From Hypoxylon rubiginosum (taxonomy: Eukaryota; Ascomycota; Sordariomycetes; Xylariales; Hypoxylaceae), in the NCBI GenBank assembly GCA_902806565.1, contig CADCXA010000003.1, forward strand, positions 310,001-374,000: a stretch of 64,000 nt of DNA, read 5' to 3'. Under the pieces are notes generated by a model, which saw only the letters and a program-made list of their open reading frames with translations, made no database searches and was not told the DNA's origin. Below, piece after piece: positions 46,795 to 58,109 of this stretch. Numbering within the stretch: the first letter of the stretch is position 1; each line of letters begins with the position of its first letter. The position numbers and the translations under genes were made by a program.

Positions 46795-49526
46795 GATGGG
46801 GAGAAAGGTAGTGAACGTGAGCGAAGGGGAGTTTCGAAGCGAGCGAGCGTATGTGTCACAGAGACCGAGGAAGACTAAGGTATTGAAGGACCGACTTAGA
46901 CTTGAAGTCGACTAGCGAGGTCGAAGGGGACGGGACGGGACGGCTAGAGTTTTACTTTTTCTGAAGGGCTTAGAGGGACCTCTTTTTTTTCTCGCCACGC
47001 CAGGAAGGCCGATTTCGTATATACGATTTAGTATACCAAGGTACAACTATTCACATTCTATTGGAGGGATCTTTTTTTTGTGAAAGACGTTCTGACTGGT
47101 CAATTGGTGATAGACGGGTTAGAGATCGGGGAAGGGTCCTCAAGAGAGCATGGGTTAAGTTATGAGCCTGAACCGCAATTTGGCTGTATTGACCGGTATG
47201 GGACAAGGGTTGGATTAATCTCGACTTATTATCATTATTGTCATTGTGGATAGCCGATGCCACATATATGGGGAGGCCGGTGACAGATCGGCAGAACTTT
47301 CGACTGCATCTGGAGTTCCCATGCGGATATCTCTGATGTGACGACGACCTAGATCCCTTATTCTGGCCTTCGGCCCGCATGATCACACGAGGAGCTGATT
47401 TGCTTCGTAATGCAGACGCAGGAACGAAAAGTTCTTTTGCTTTGCTATCTATCAATCGGTCAAATCAGCAAGCAAGTGATCTCTCCTTTCTTCGAATCTT
47501 GGTAACTCGAGACGCACTCCAATATTACCACCCGAGCTAATACCATTACCTACCCCTAGCTCCTGTAGGCTGTATTCGTACGTCACATAAGCCCTAGAAC
47601 CCATACAGGAACAGGACATTAATTGTTCTATCCACTGAGATGTGCCGCTACCCTGTGATACGAAAAGGGACCGCGATTCCATGCATGAGAAGAGATACGC
47701 GGCTAATGTTCACCGTTACATTCTCTCAGGGGCAGAGGGGGCCGGCAAGTTAGCCTCTGCAGGTTTGCGGGACCCCCCAAGCCTCAGCTTTTCGGGCGTA
47801 AGACTATACCCTTCCCCGACTCGTACTTAAAAGCAGAGCTGTGATACTTATAAGCTAATGTATGTTGCCTGGGTGGGGAGAAGAAGATCAGATAATATTT
47901 CATCAAAAAAGTTCCTTGATTATGTGAGGATCAAAGGAGCACAATGCTCAGGGGTTCGATAGGGACGAATGGTCCGAAGAACACACACAGCAAGCTTAAC
48001 CTAGGTAAACATGCCTAGAAAGCCTCAGGGCAAGCAGAGCAAAGTACAATCCAGAATTTTACCCCCGGAGTTCTCTTGAACATTGTTCGGTGTTATTAGA
48101 TGTTTGGCATTTTGCATATGTAGCTCGGATTTGTGCTGAATCTGATGTCCGTGTATGCATAACACCCTCCCCAATGTACACACACATGCGAAATGCAGAG
48201 CTGGAACATCGAATCTACCCAAAAAAGTTGGAGTACCACATTCTGCATTGCATATGCAAGTTGGTTCAGGCGAGGTGGGAAAGGGTCTGGGTCTGGGTTG
48301 TGGTGTAAGTGCGTAAGCCGTCCTGCCGTCATGGCACTTTTTAATGCCCGTGGCACCGCGACTGTTTTCTTCAATGATTAATCTTCAATGGTCAGCTTAA
48401 ATATTGATCATGGCGTTCCCTTTTTTTCCCACTCAATTTTTCCTTTTTTCACGTTTCCTTCATCTTCTACCTGACACACTTGATATATCGCACGTCGGAT
48501 CTGAGCCGATGGGCACGCTATATTGGAGCTATTAAGTGCGGGTGACGGACTAGGTTCATATGAATTGCGTGCATATCACAAACGGGTTTGGCAGGGAAAA
48601 TTGAGATTTAGCAGGTTATAAGAGGGCAAATATAGGCCAGGAGGGCCAGGCCGAGTTAAGGCGGAGGCGGGCGTGTGTGGGGTTTCCTTCTCATCTGCTC
48701 ATGTTGTGCTATGCGACGACAATCCAAACAAAGCTGGGGGAGCTAACGGTTGGATATTGCAACGACGGGACGGGTGAGACCTTGACACAATCCAAGAAGG
48801 GAAAGAGATCAGCGTGATCATTCGGCTGTTATACTCTTTTGGCATTGGTGGGTAGATTAGTATTTAGCAGTTATCTGCCAAGAGTGTGGAGAGTTGCCAT
48901 TTCGAGATTCATTTCATAACTAACATTCATCCCATCCTTCCCCCCCCTACTCGTCTACATGCCTACCATACCTAGGTACTCAAGTCCTACTCATAGCCGG
49001 CACCAAAGGACCGGCCCCGTGCGCACCCCCGATACCCCCTGCCCGTCGCACCGTACGACTAGGGGATTCGCTAGGAACGATAGATTAGGGCGGGCCGACG
49101 GGATGAGGATGAGACAAGCGAGGCCGTTTCTGTTCAACATGGCGAAAATAAGTCTCGGCCCTGTTAGGCCATGAACTGCCCCTACTCCCTACTGAGCCTA
49201 GTCGGTGCTGGTCGTACATACCTACTAACCTAGTCGTACCTCCTAGCACTGACCCTCTCTCGCCCGCGATGGAGGGGGAAGGGGGGGTAGGGGGGAGAGA
49301 AGGGGGGAGGAACCGGAGCTGGCTTACGACTAACTATCTACTACCTACTCTGTCTAACCTTCGAGTACGAGTACGTCTCGCTCCTTCAAGTTTATCCTAT
49401 GACCTTTATCCCGTCTCCCGGTTTCTTCTTACCCCCCCAAGCCGCAGTCGCAATATCTACCTGCCTAAGACGTGGATAAGACGTGGACGGCATCGGATAA
49501 AGCACCGAGCGCATTAGTGTATCACG
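46795..49526. other. 2.7 kb gene-poor divergent region
   Basis: Upstream DNA for the rhodopsin-domain gene and the FAD monooxygenase. No supported gene, RNA or repeat. Poly-T/pyrimidine tracts lie at 46978-46990 and 48418-48460. A TACCTAGGTACT motif lies near 48967. Confidence 0.5.
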
Positions 49527-51706
49527 ATGACTAGTACGACTACAACGGAAAAGCGCGATAATATCGCCGTGGCTGAGGGCATCACGATTGAGAGATTAGA
49601 CTGCGTCGTTGTCGGCGCTGGTGAGTTGCTCCTCTTTCTCTTGGCTCATCTCCAACTATATACCCGTCCATAAATCCTATCAAGCGCGTTTCTGTAGCGC
49701 AGCATGCTATAGCGAAGAAGAAACACGCATCTTATCTAACCATATCGGCTTCGCAGGATGGTACGGATTAGCCGCCGCGAAGCAGTTCCACTGCACTCAA
49801 CCAGAATGTTCACTCGCCCTCTTCGACTCCCAGTCCAGCCTGGGCGGCACATGGGCGGACAACCGCCTATACCCAGGCCTGAAGAGCAACAACTTACTAG
49901 GCACGTTTGAATACCCCGACTTCCCTATGGACACGGCAACATTCGGCGTCAAGACCGGCGAACACATGCCCGGAGAGGTAATCAACAACTACCTCAAAGC
50001 GTACGCCGCGAGGTTCGGAATCACCGGCATGATCCGCTTAAATACCAAAGTCTTGGTCGCGGAACACCAGGACACAGTCGAAGGCGGCTGGGTCTTGACG
50101 ATCGCTTCGCCGGGCCAGAGCGAGACCAAGGTCTTCGCGCGGCGCGTCATCTTCGCGACGGGTCTAACATCCGAGCCCTTCCTACCACATTTCGAAGGCC
50201 AAGAGACCTTCGGCGGTAGGATATTCCACGGGAAGGACTTTCAGAAGAATAGCGACACGCTGAAGACGGCGAAGCGAGTCACGATCTTTGGCGCCACCAA
50301 GTTTGCTTGGGATGCCGTGTACGCCTACGCGATGGCCGGTGTGAAAGTGGATTGGGTTATTCGATGTTTGTTTTCCCCCCCTTTCCCCAGGCCAATGTGC
50401 CACAGCAATGAGCTGACCTAAATCCCGCAGCATCCGGTCACGGTCCCTGCTGGATTGCACCTTCGTACGTAACGCCACTGAAGAAGTGGATCGAGAAGCT
50501 TGCCAGTAAGTAACCGCGACGATATCCACTAAGCTTCAATATCTAACATAGAGTATAGACATGCGCTTCTTGACTTGGTTTAGCCCTTGCGTTTGGGGCG
50601 ACGTCGACGGCTACGGCGGTATCCGTGGCTTCTACCACCGCACCGCTGTAGGACGAACCATTGTGAATTCGTTCTGGAAAGTGCTTGGCGGAGACGTTAT
50701 TAGTCTCAACGCCTATGACTCCCACCCCAAGACTGCTATGCTGAAGCCGTGGACCAACCCCATGTTCACGGGGTCTAGTTTCAGTATCATGAATTATGAC
50801 ACCGATATCATGGAGCTCGTCAAGGGCGACAATATCAATGTCTACGTAAGCGAGATAGACCATCTGAGCCCTGGCAAGGTCCACTTATCCGACGGCAGCG
50901 AATTCGAGTCCGAAGTGCTCCTCGCGCACACGGGCTGGAAACACGTGCCGCCGATCAAGTTCATGCCTGAGGGGATTGAGGGGGAGCTTGGCATCCCACA
51001 CACACCACGAGCCGACGCGCCCTCCACCGACCTCGCAAACGACCCAGAGCTGGCCGAGCAGGTCGACAAAGAGATTCTCGAGCGCTTCCCCCGACTCAAG
51101 GACCAGCCCGTATGGAACAAGAACTACGTCCCCATGACGGAGCAGAAGGGCATCACGAGCGACGACGAGATCACGCCGTACAAGACGCTGACGCCGTACA
51201 TGCTGCACCACTTCATCGTGCCGCCGTCGGAGCGGTTCCTGCGCAGCCGCGACACGGCCTTCATCGGCATCGTGTCCAACTTCAGCAACATGATCACGGC
51301 GCACCTGCAGGGGCTCTGGATCGGGGCCTACTTCGCCGGCAAGCTGGCGCGGGACCCGTCGGCGGCCGTGGGCGACGCCGAGGCGATGCGGCACTTGCGG
51401 TACGAGACCATGCTGCACAACCGGTTCGGCAAGTGGCGGTACCCGACCGACTGGGGCTCCAAGAGCCCCAACTTCATCTTCGACGCCGTCCCCTACCTCG
51501 ACCTGCTCCAGCGCGACCTCGGCCTCGGCATCTGGCGCAAGAAGGGCTTCCTCGCCGAGATGTACGACCCCTACGGCCCCGAGGACTACCGCGGCGTCAA
51601 CGCCGAGTGGATGGCCCAGTTCGGCGACATGAAGAAGCTCGAGTCCCTCGGGGGCGAGAGCGCCAAGTCCCTGAGCGAGGCCGAGCCCAAAGTGTCGGAA
51701 GTGTAG
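49527..51706 (+). CDS. FAD-dependent monooxygenase (FMO/BVMO-like)
   Basis: Exons 49527-49620, 49757-50365, 50431-50505 and 50559-51706 give 641 aa. Splicing across intron 1 (GTGAGT) completes the FAD-binding motif VVVGAGWYGLAAAKQF (Gly30, Gly32, Gly35). LFDSQSSLGGTWADNRLYPGL follows, the usual FMO/BVMO segment after the FAD motif. The NADPH site is less standard: VTIFGATKFAWDAVYA lacks the full GxGxxG. A later LAHTGWKHVPP resembles the conserved ATG-type turn. The C-terminal third (MITAHLQGLWIGAYFAGKL, and a basic helical end) matches fungal FAD/NAD(P)-binding monooxygenases. Such enzymes oxygenate small organic or secondary-metabolite substrates. No signal peptide. Substrate is unknown and no biosynthetic backbone gene is nearby. 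Intron 3's acceptor was chosen by frame. Confidence 0.9.
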
Positions 51707-53797
51707 GACCTAGAAAGCTAGATTTTTTTTTTTTCTTTCTTTCTTCTAGGTCTTCTGTTTTATTATGTATCCGGCGTGCTACAAGAAAGAAAAGCGAAAT
51801 GTACTTCTATTACGGAACGGCAGAGAACGGCTGGGACGGAGTTTTCTTCGAGACGATGTACTAAAAAAGCACTCTTTTCATTTCCTTTTTGTTTTTTTCT
51901 TCTTGTTTTACACGGTTACGCTGGCGCTTCAGCAATGGTCTTTTGTTTCCTATGTCAAAAAGTCCTCGATGTCTAAACATCGTATCCGCATGCCTTTTCC
52001 TTTTTTTTTTTTTTTCTTTTTTTTTTCTACCTGTTAAATCTTTTTTTTTTGGTACCTCCTAACGTAGAAACTAGAAGATACCCATATGATCAAAGCAACC
52101 AGCACATAAATGAGGCTCGGGTATGCATAAGATCATCGACTCCGCGGCAAATGTACAATAGCTAATCTAGCCATATTTCCATATACTTGTGCATACTTAC
52201 ATACATGCTACACACGTAGTATCTATGTACATACGCCATGAAGACTAACCTGTTTTTTGAAGCCGCAGCAGGGGTTAAGATGAATGCCGTATACTGTAGA
52301 GCACATAATTACCTGCCTAGTAGACGTAGGTGGTCTAATTTTACCCTGTCTACATAGTACATAGCACTTCGTTCAGCGCCTCACCAAGTTCCCGTCCTAC
52401 AATCCTACAATCCTTCAAGCCTCGGAACCATGGCGTCGGATGAAAAATACCGACGGCAAGGAACTAAGGAGCCGCCTGTGCGGCACTTTTGAGCCGTTGC
52501 TATATATCAAGCTAATGCTCTTGTCCAAGCTAGAGAGAGAGCAGACAAGCAAGCTGACAAGAAGGACAATGGATTCTCCAGGTACCTACCTAGTCTCGAG
52601 CTTCTAACTTAAGCTTAGAGCGAGAAGGGGGCTTGCCGTCGACTAGTGGATGAGGTGACAAGCTGACGAGCTGACGAGCAAGGCCAGAGTCCGTGCCAAA
52701 GACCTAGGTACCTCATGTCCAATTTCGCGGCTCCAGGTAAGCAACCGAGCAACCTAGCAACCAAGGCCGCCCCATACCGGCTCGAACCACAATAGCGCAA
52801 GTCGTATTTTGATGGCCGCAGGTCGTTTGACCCTCTCCGCTATCCCTCTTACTGATCCTAGAACTAAAACGCGGCCCTTCGACGGCCCTTGGCGGAGACT
52901 AACGGGGACAGGAAGCTACCTTAAATGATGGCATGGAGTATTAGAGAAGAAAAAAACGCCATCGTCGCACGACAGGCAGGACGGCCGTATTTTGTCTCTC
53001 TATAGCACAACTTTCGGCAGACTTACACAAGTGGGGAGGAGGAGAAGGAGGAGGCTTGGGGAAGTAGTCCGTGGTGGATACCAATGGGTCCCGGGCCGCG
53101 GGGACGTGCGACTTGGCAGCTTGGACAAGGATATACGACGACAAGGGGAAAGAGAAGGGACAAGGGGGGCCCCTTGTTCACACCACCCCCATCGTCGATG
53201 GTCGATTGGGGGTGTGTGGGTGTGGGTGTGATGAACCAAACCTGCGAGCGAGGCTGGCCCCTCCCCCTTTTCATTACAGGACGGATAATTATTTAATTCT
53301 TGCTCACTCTTCGATGGAACATGCATAGGGCTGGTGTGTGTGTCCTCGTTGTTACACACCATAAAACCTACCTAACCTACCTAATACCGAGGGAAAGGTA
53401 ATTGGGAAGCGGAAAGGATTCGTCAAAGTTCGTCCCATCGGTATGCCGAGGGGGGGTTCTTACATTACACCGGTAACGTAACGGAAAACGTTCTCGTTTG
53501 TTCTAGAACCTCGGCAGCTCTGACCGAGGCGAAATAACCATGTTCTCTACCTAGGTAGTTTTTATGTCGAGATATTATCACCATGGATTTGGATCTTGGT
53601 TCTGACGGTGATGCCTCTCAGCCCTGCCTTGCATGTTTTGCCTGTCACAATATCCCATGCCCCCTGAGCATTTACAAGGTTAGTTAGGTAGACGCGAAGA
53701 AAAAAAGGGTCAGTGAGGTCCTTGTACATTATAGCTCAGCTCAGCTTGTGTGCGGGAGCCTATTCGGCCGAAAACGCCTCCTTCTTATTCCTAGTCG

Positions 53798-53823
53798 CTT
53801 TGCTTGCTTGCTTGCTTGCTTGC
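53798..53823. repeat. GCTT microsatellite
   Basis: About six tandem GCTT/CTTG units in the gap downstream of the FAD monooxygenase. Confidence 0.85.
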
Positions 53824-55228
53824 TCTTAGCATTGCCAGCTATTGCGTCGCATCCGGAAATCTGTGAACAGATGACACGACTGATCTGTGGAGTGATATTA
53901 TAACATGGGGAAAAGACGGATCACCCGTGTCAAGAAGACTTAAGGTAACTATGATGTTGTCGTCAGCTTTGTTTGAAGTTTCTATCACGAGCAGGAATAC
54001 AACATAATAATATCTACGGTGTTGTTTGCCAAACAACCTCTCTACATGTGAAACTACCGGATCGAAACAATAGTAAGAGCAAGTTTTTTTTTTTCGGTTC
54101 CTCTGCATGAAGAAAGAACTTGCGTACTAATCTTAATTCACCAGTTATATACGAAGATCAGCCAAGATGCCGCCCCCCTCTGCAATGTTGTGTGAGAAAC
54201 CGATTGCATTGTTTGGATGGTTGGTGATTGGGGGGAGCCGAGGTGATAGCTCATATTTGTGATTTCGTGACTTTCGTCGATCGGCCGCAAATCTGCTACG
54301 GGAAGGTTTCCCCCCTCGGACCCTTCCCGTAACCTACCTGGTAAGCAATTCGCCTCTCCAATTGAACAGCTCCGACTCCAATTGGCACGCATGCGAGTAG
54401 AATATAGGGGAGAGAAACGTCGAAAAGCCATCGCATGAAGAAGAGAAAACCACATCATCAACTCACCATCTTGTGCTACACGTACAATCCGAAATGGACA
54501 GGTAGGTTTCTATCTCCAACATCTCTCATCTCCAACAGCTTAGAAGAGTACATAAGTCCGAGCGTTTCGTGCTGTGCGACGAAAGCGGCAGCACGTAATC
54601 GGGTAGATCCCCCGTCCGAGCGGACAGCCTCTAGCTTATTCCCCCCTAGTTGTTGGAACTACCTAGTACCTAGGTAGGAGGGAGCTTTGCAAGCTCGAAA
54701 CATGAAGACTATTCGGGTAGTCTTCTCGTCGTCGCAGGTAATGAGCCTGCATTGATCGAAAGCCATTCAGGTGCTCAACGTTTCCTCGCATTGATCTTCT
54801 AGCATTCCGCCTCTGTATACAGCATTAGGTGTATGTATTATTGGCATAGATTTAAAAAGAGGTTGCATTAAACATAAAAGTTAACATGCTAACAGACGGG
54901 AGCGCCCGATCAGCTAACATTTTAGTTAGGGACCTAGACCTAGATATTTACCAGGGAATCCTCACATCAGATCATACAATAATTAAAATCATTCAAAAAG
55001 AGCTAGCAGCCTAGGCAATACTTCAGCTATTCGTATCCTCTTCCAATTCAATTGATGACGTAAGAAAACCCCTAGAAATATGAAACAGGAAAAAGACTCG
55101 AAGATAGCTAACTTGGGAAACAAAGACGCAAGGCCAATCTGAGAAGTGATCAACCGTTTCTGCGCTGCGCAGCTGAATCACAAGTTGCCTATTCCAGCAG
55201 CTTAGCTGCTACAGCTAAAACGCGCGAT

Positions 55229-55251
55229 GCAGGAACGCGGCGTTCCTGCAT
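55229..55251. repeat. Near-perfect palindrome
   Basis: TGCAGGAACG and CGTTCCTGCA (10-bp arms) flank a 3-nt CGG centre. Twenty-odd bases upstream is a second one, AGCAGCT..AGCTGCT. Both lie in the degraded A+T-rich patch and may be terminal parts of a small element. Confidence 0.75.
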
Positions 55252-56144
55252 ACACGACGAACCACGATAAATCCCTTTAGAGATAAGCCAAGCCACGGTT
55301 CTATCTTGCTTGGTCCAAAAACCCTGACGATCTTCCGGATGGGATGGGATTTCAGAAGAGCCTCAATTTGCGATGCGATGCGATACGATGCGTGTACGAG
55401 CTTGACTGCCAATGTTCTTAGCAATTTGCGAACTCGAGGCATTCCCACTTTAAAGAACCACAACGACTGGCATGTTCCTGTCATAGGGTTAGGTATTCAT
55501 AAACAACGCCATCTCCATGCTCAATCTTCGTGTTGAGCTTCCCAGAGTTATTGTTTTTGGCTATGTAATCTTAGCGCAGCATAGCTTACCCTCCTAGTGA
55601 AAATACCAACACCAACCAAAGTCTTAACCCAATACACACTCGCGTCAGCGTTATCAGGGGGTTTTTCGTGTTATCGTTCTATTTTAGCTCTCTTAGTCAT
55701 TTTAATTATGCGTACGATTAAAAAGCAAATACAGAAGCTGATCAACGCGATAGATTGTGTTTTTATTTTTTTTTAGATTACAAGAAAATGACGGAGATTC
55801 CAAGTAGTCCCCTTACTCCCTTTCTTCGCCATGTCTTCTTGAGAATGTCCCCCTTATTCCTCCTTTCGGGCTTGCTGTTCGCGAGATTGACTCCTTTTGT
55901 GATTTGACTTGATTGATTAATGGAACTCACCAAATTCAACCTATGGCACCCGGAATCACAATTGACTTAATTTCGCAATCACCTTGCATCGCATCGGACA
56001 TTTTCCGATACCGTCTCATTTCCGGTCCTCCTCCCACACCCCCCTGTTGAATTGAACTTCGAGGCCCAGCCTCCTCGAAAATCAGGCGCGCATCTGGGCG
56101 AATCAAAACAGATAGTAACAAAAGGTTCCTCTTCTTCCCAAATC

Positions 56145-56969
56145 ATGCGGTCCCGCCCGTACACGCCGCCGCCGCCGCTGCCGCCCCTCCTAAGCGAGCT
56201 GTCCGCGTACCTCCCGAACCGCCGAGACCGCCACCCCAACAGGGGCGACAGCCGCAGCGAGGACGCGGTTCCGCTATCCGAGCTAGACCCCGAGACCAGC
56301 CGCTTGCTGCCGCCGCAGCGGAAGAAGCGCGGCAAGCACCACGTGCGGATCCAGGGGAAGCTGGCCCCCGTGCGGAGCGTGTCCGTGGTCAACCTGCGGT
56401 CCAAGTCTGCGGACCGCCGCGGCTCGTCGTCAGTGCGTGATGATACTGCTGCTGTTGCTGCTGCTGCGCGCTTCGATACCGGGGTCGGTGGTACTACCGC
56501 GGTGCCGAGGCGGAGGCGGCGGAGCGAGGATGGTGGTGGTGATGGGGATGGGGATGGGGATACGGGCAGTGATGAGACGGATGAGGAGGAGGTCAGGGAG
56601 AGGGATACGCAGCTCCGGGGCTACGGGATCGGTGGAGCGGGCAATATCCGTGAGTAACCTACCTAACCTTGCTTTATATGATAGCTACCTCTGCCTTACC
56701 TACCTACCTACCTACCCTCCTACCTGTTCAGCCTAATCGCCGCCCATCTTACTTGAAGTGAGACGCTAACAGCCTCGCCAGGCCGGGCCACCGATGTCAT
56801 AGGCACCTCATCAAGGACATCGTCGCTCTCCCTGTCGTCCCTATTCTCCGGCTCGAGCTCCGGCTCGACGACGACGCCCTCGAGTCCGGGGTTAGACAAG
56901 AGGTGGAGGCTCTCGGGGCTGTTGAATCGGATCGAGGAACGGAGGGCAGCGAAGGACAGGGGGAGGTGA
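56145..56969 (+). CDS. Low-complexity orphan protein
   Basis: Two exons, 56145-56649 and 56782-56969, give 230 aa. The intron is 132 nt (GTGAGT...CAG, with GCTAAC 12 bases before the acceptor), and frame is preserved across it. The composition is disordered: MRSRPYTPPPPLPPLLSEL at the start, a basic RKKRGKHHVRIQGKL segment, acidic DGDGDGDTGSDETDEEEV, then a Ser/Thr-rich stretch (RTSSLSLSSLFSGSSSGS) and a helical end with LNRIEERRAAKDRGR. I recognise no domain. GC-rich codons and a good intron argue for a real gene; short Ser-rich tail motifs could be phosphorylation or docking sites. A spurious GC-rich frame remains possible. Confidence 0.55.
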
Positions 56970-57903
56970 AAGAGAAAAAGAAAAAGTGGAAGAAGGAGAA
57001 GAAGAAGAAGGGGGTGGGAGATAGAATGATGTTACGTATATATTTTCCTAGTTTTTTGGGGTACTTTCTAATATTGGTATTGGGTCAAGGAGGCCGGCGG
57101 GTGGGCGTTCATGGGTTAAGTTAGATGAAGAAGAAAAATGAGAAACTTAGAGACGCAAGTCCAATATTCAGGTATGATGAGTTCTATGTTTTTCCAATGA
57201 GACTGCTGAGAATTTACCATTTCCCTCTTCTCTCTTAACCTAGTGCCATATTTCAGGACTAGTGAACGTTCATATCTTTAGTGAAGGTCACACAAGCTGA
57301 CATGCATCGCTCAGACTGCTTCTATAAAAAAAAACAACACTCATAATCCTGACGCCACAAATAATCCTGGCTCTGACCGGCTAACCCACACATGAGCACG
57401 CGGCCGACATTTTGGCGTAAAAGGCGCCAGCTGCGGGGCGATTGTGGTGGCGGTACTAATTAATGAAATATAGAGCAGCATCATATCGTCATATCGCCGA
57501 TCAATGAATAAGCTCTAGTCTCAGAAGTTTCACGCTTTTCGTTATCAATTTTGAAATACTTCTCACCCTTCATCGAGCCTACACCAGGTCTGTGAGTACG
57601 AACGCGAATAGCTTCGTTGTCTAAACGTAAGCTTTTATGTTTCTTAAAACGAAGATGTAGATCCTTCATCTAGCAGGTGCAAGGTAGGGTGACAAGACGC
57701 GCTCCATCCATTCCGGTGAGAGACCTGAGAGACCAGACTCAAGTAGGAGGAGTGCGATGGGCGAAGTAGTGCCCGAGTTTACGAGGGTTATTGTGTCGTG
57801 TTTTTTTTTGTAGGGAGCTCGTCGCCTAAATAGGAAAGTAAAGTTATGACCACCTTCTGGCCCGTGCATTGAAAAAAAAAAGACGATAGCCAATTAGGTT
57901 AAA
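56970..57903. other. Intergenic stretch before the isochore boundary
   Basis: No gene. The left end is A/G-rich (GAAAAAGAAAAAGTGG) and the right end is mixed. A 62-codon minus-strand frame at 57481-57669 has no family resemblance. Confidence 0.5.
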
Positions 57904-57939
57904 GCCCAGGCGCCGCCGCTTGCGGCGTAGCGCCTGGGC
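57904..57939. repeat. GC-rich hairpin at isochore edge
   Basis: GCCCAGGCGC pairs with GCGCCTGGGC (10 bp). Directly inside, CGCCGC pairs with GCGGCG around a TT loop, with only a TA bulge. The whole 36 bases form one long stem. Confidence 0.9.
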
Positions 57940-58005
57940 AGGGTGGGAGGGGGTGGGGGGTCCGGGGGGAGGGGGGGGGGGTAGGGCCCCCCCTCCCCCT
58001 GGGAC
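57940..58005 (+). other. G-run tract with possible quadruplex
   Basis: Successive runs of three or more G (GGGTGGGAGGGGG, then longer ones up to eleven) meet the simple four-run quadruplex pattern on the plus strand. They are followed by GGGCCCCCCCTCCCCCTGGG, which could also pair back on the G-runs. Confidence 0.7.
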
Positions 58006-58058
58006 GGAAGAATGATTTGCCAATTTACCAAGCTGTTTATAGGCTGCGACCGGGGATT

Positions 58059-58109
58059 ACGTAAACGAGGGCTATTGTGCACCGCCGGGCCGGTGCCTCA
58101 CGTTTACGT
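58059..58109. repeat. Nested inverted repeat at isochore edge
   Basis: Outer arms ACGTAAACG and CGTTTACGT (9 bp, perfect). Inner arms GCACCG and CGGTGC (6 bp, perfect) enclose a 6-nt loop. It lies about 30 bases before the A+T-only sequence starts. Confidence 0.85.

Larger units (their letters stand above)
51707..56144. other. 4.4 kb gene-poor stretch
   Basis: No supported gene. Poly-T tracts lie at 51722-51745 and 51998-52050. A (GCTT)n microsatellite lies at 53798-53823. From 54840 to about 55300 the DNA is A+T-rich with palindromes and stop-broken frames, which may be a point-mutated repeat relic. One frame there reads DLDLDIYQGILTSDHTIIKI before a stop, of unknown origin. Confidence 0.5.

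Noticed and set aside
38150..51706. Secondary metabolite cluster (P450, NmrA-like, FAD monooxygenase)
   Set aside because: The genes are far apart with large gaps, no polyketide synthase, peptide synthetase, terpene cyclase or pathway regulator is present, and spacing argues against a coordinated cluster.
51112..51864. 250-codon plus-strand frame inside the FAD monooxygenase
   Set aside because: Arg/Pro/His-rich, other phase of a well-supported exon; no family resemblance.
52780..52795. B-box-like GGTTCGAGCC on the minus strand
   Set aside because: No paired T stem and no A box.
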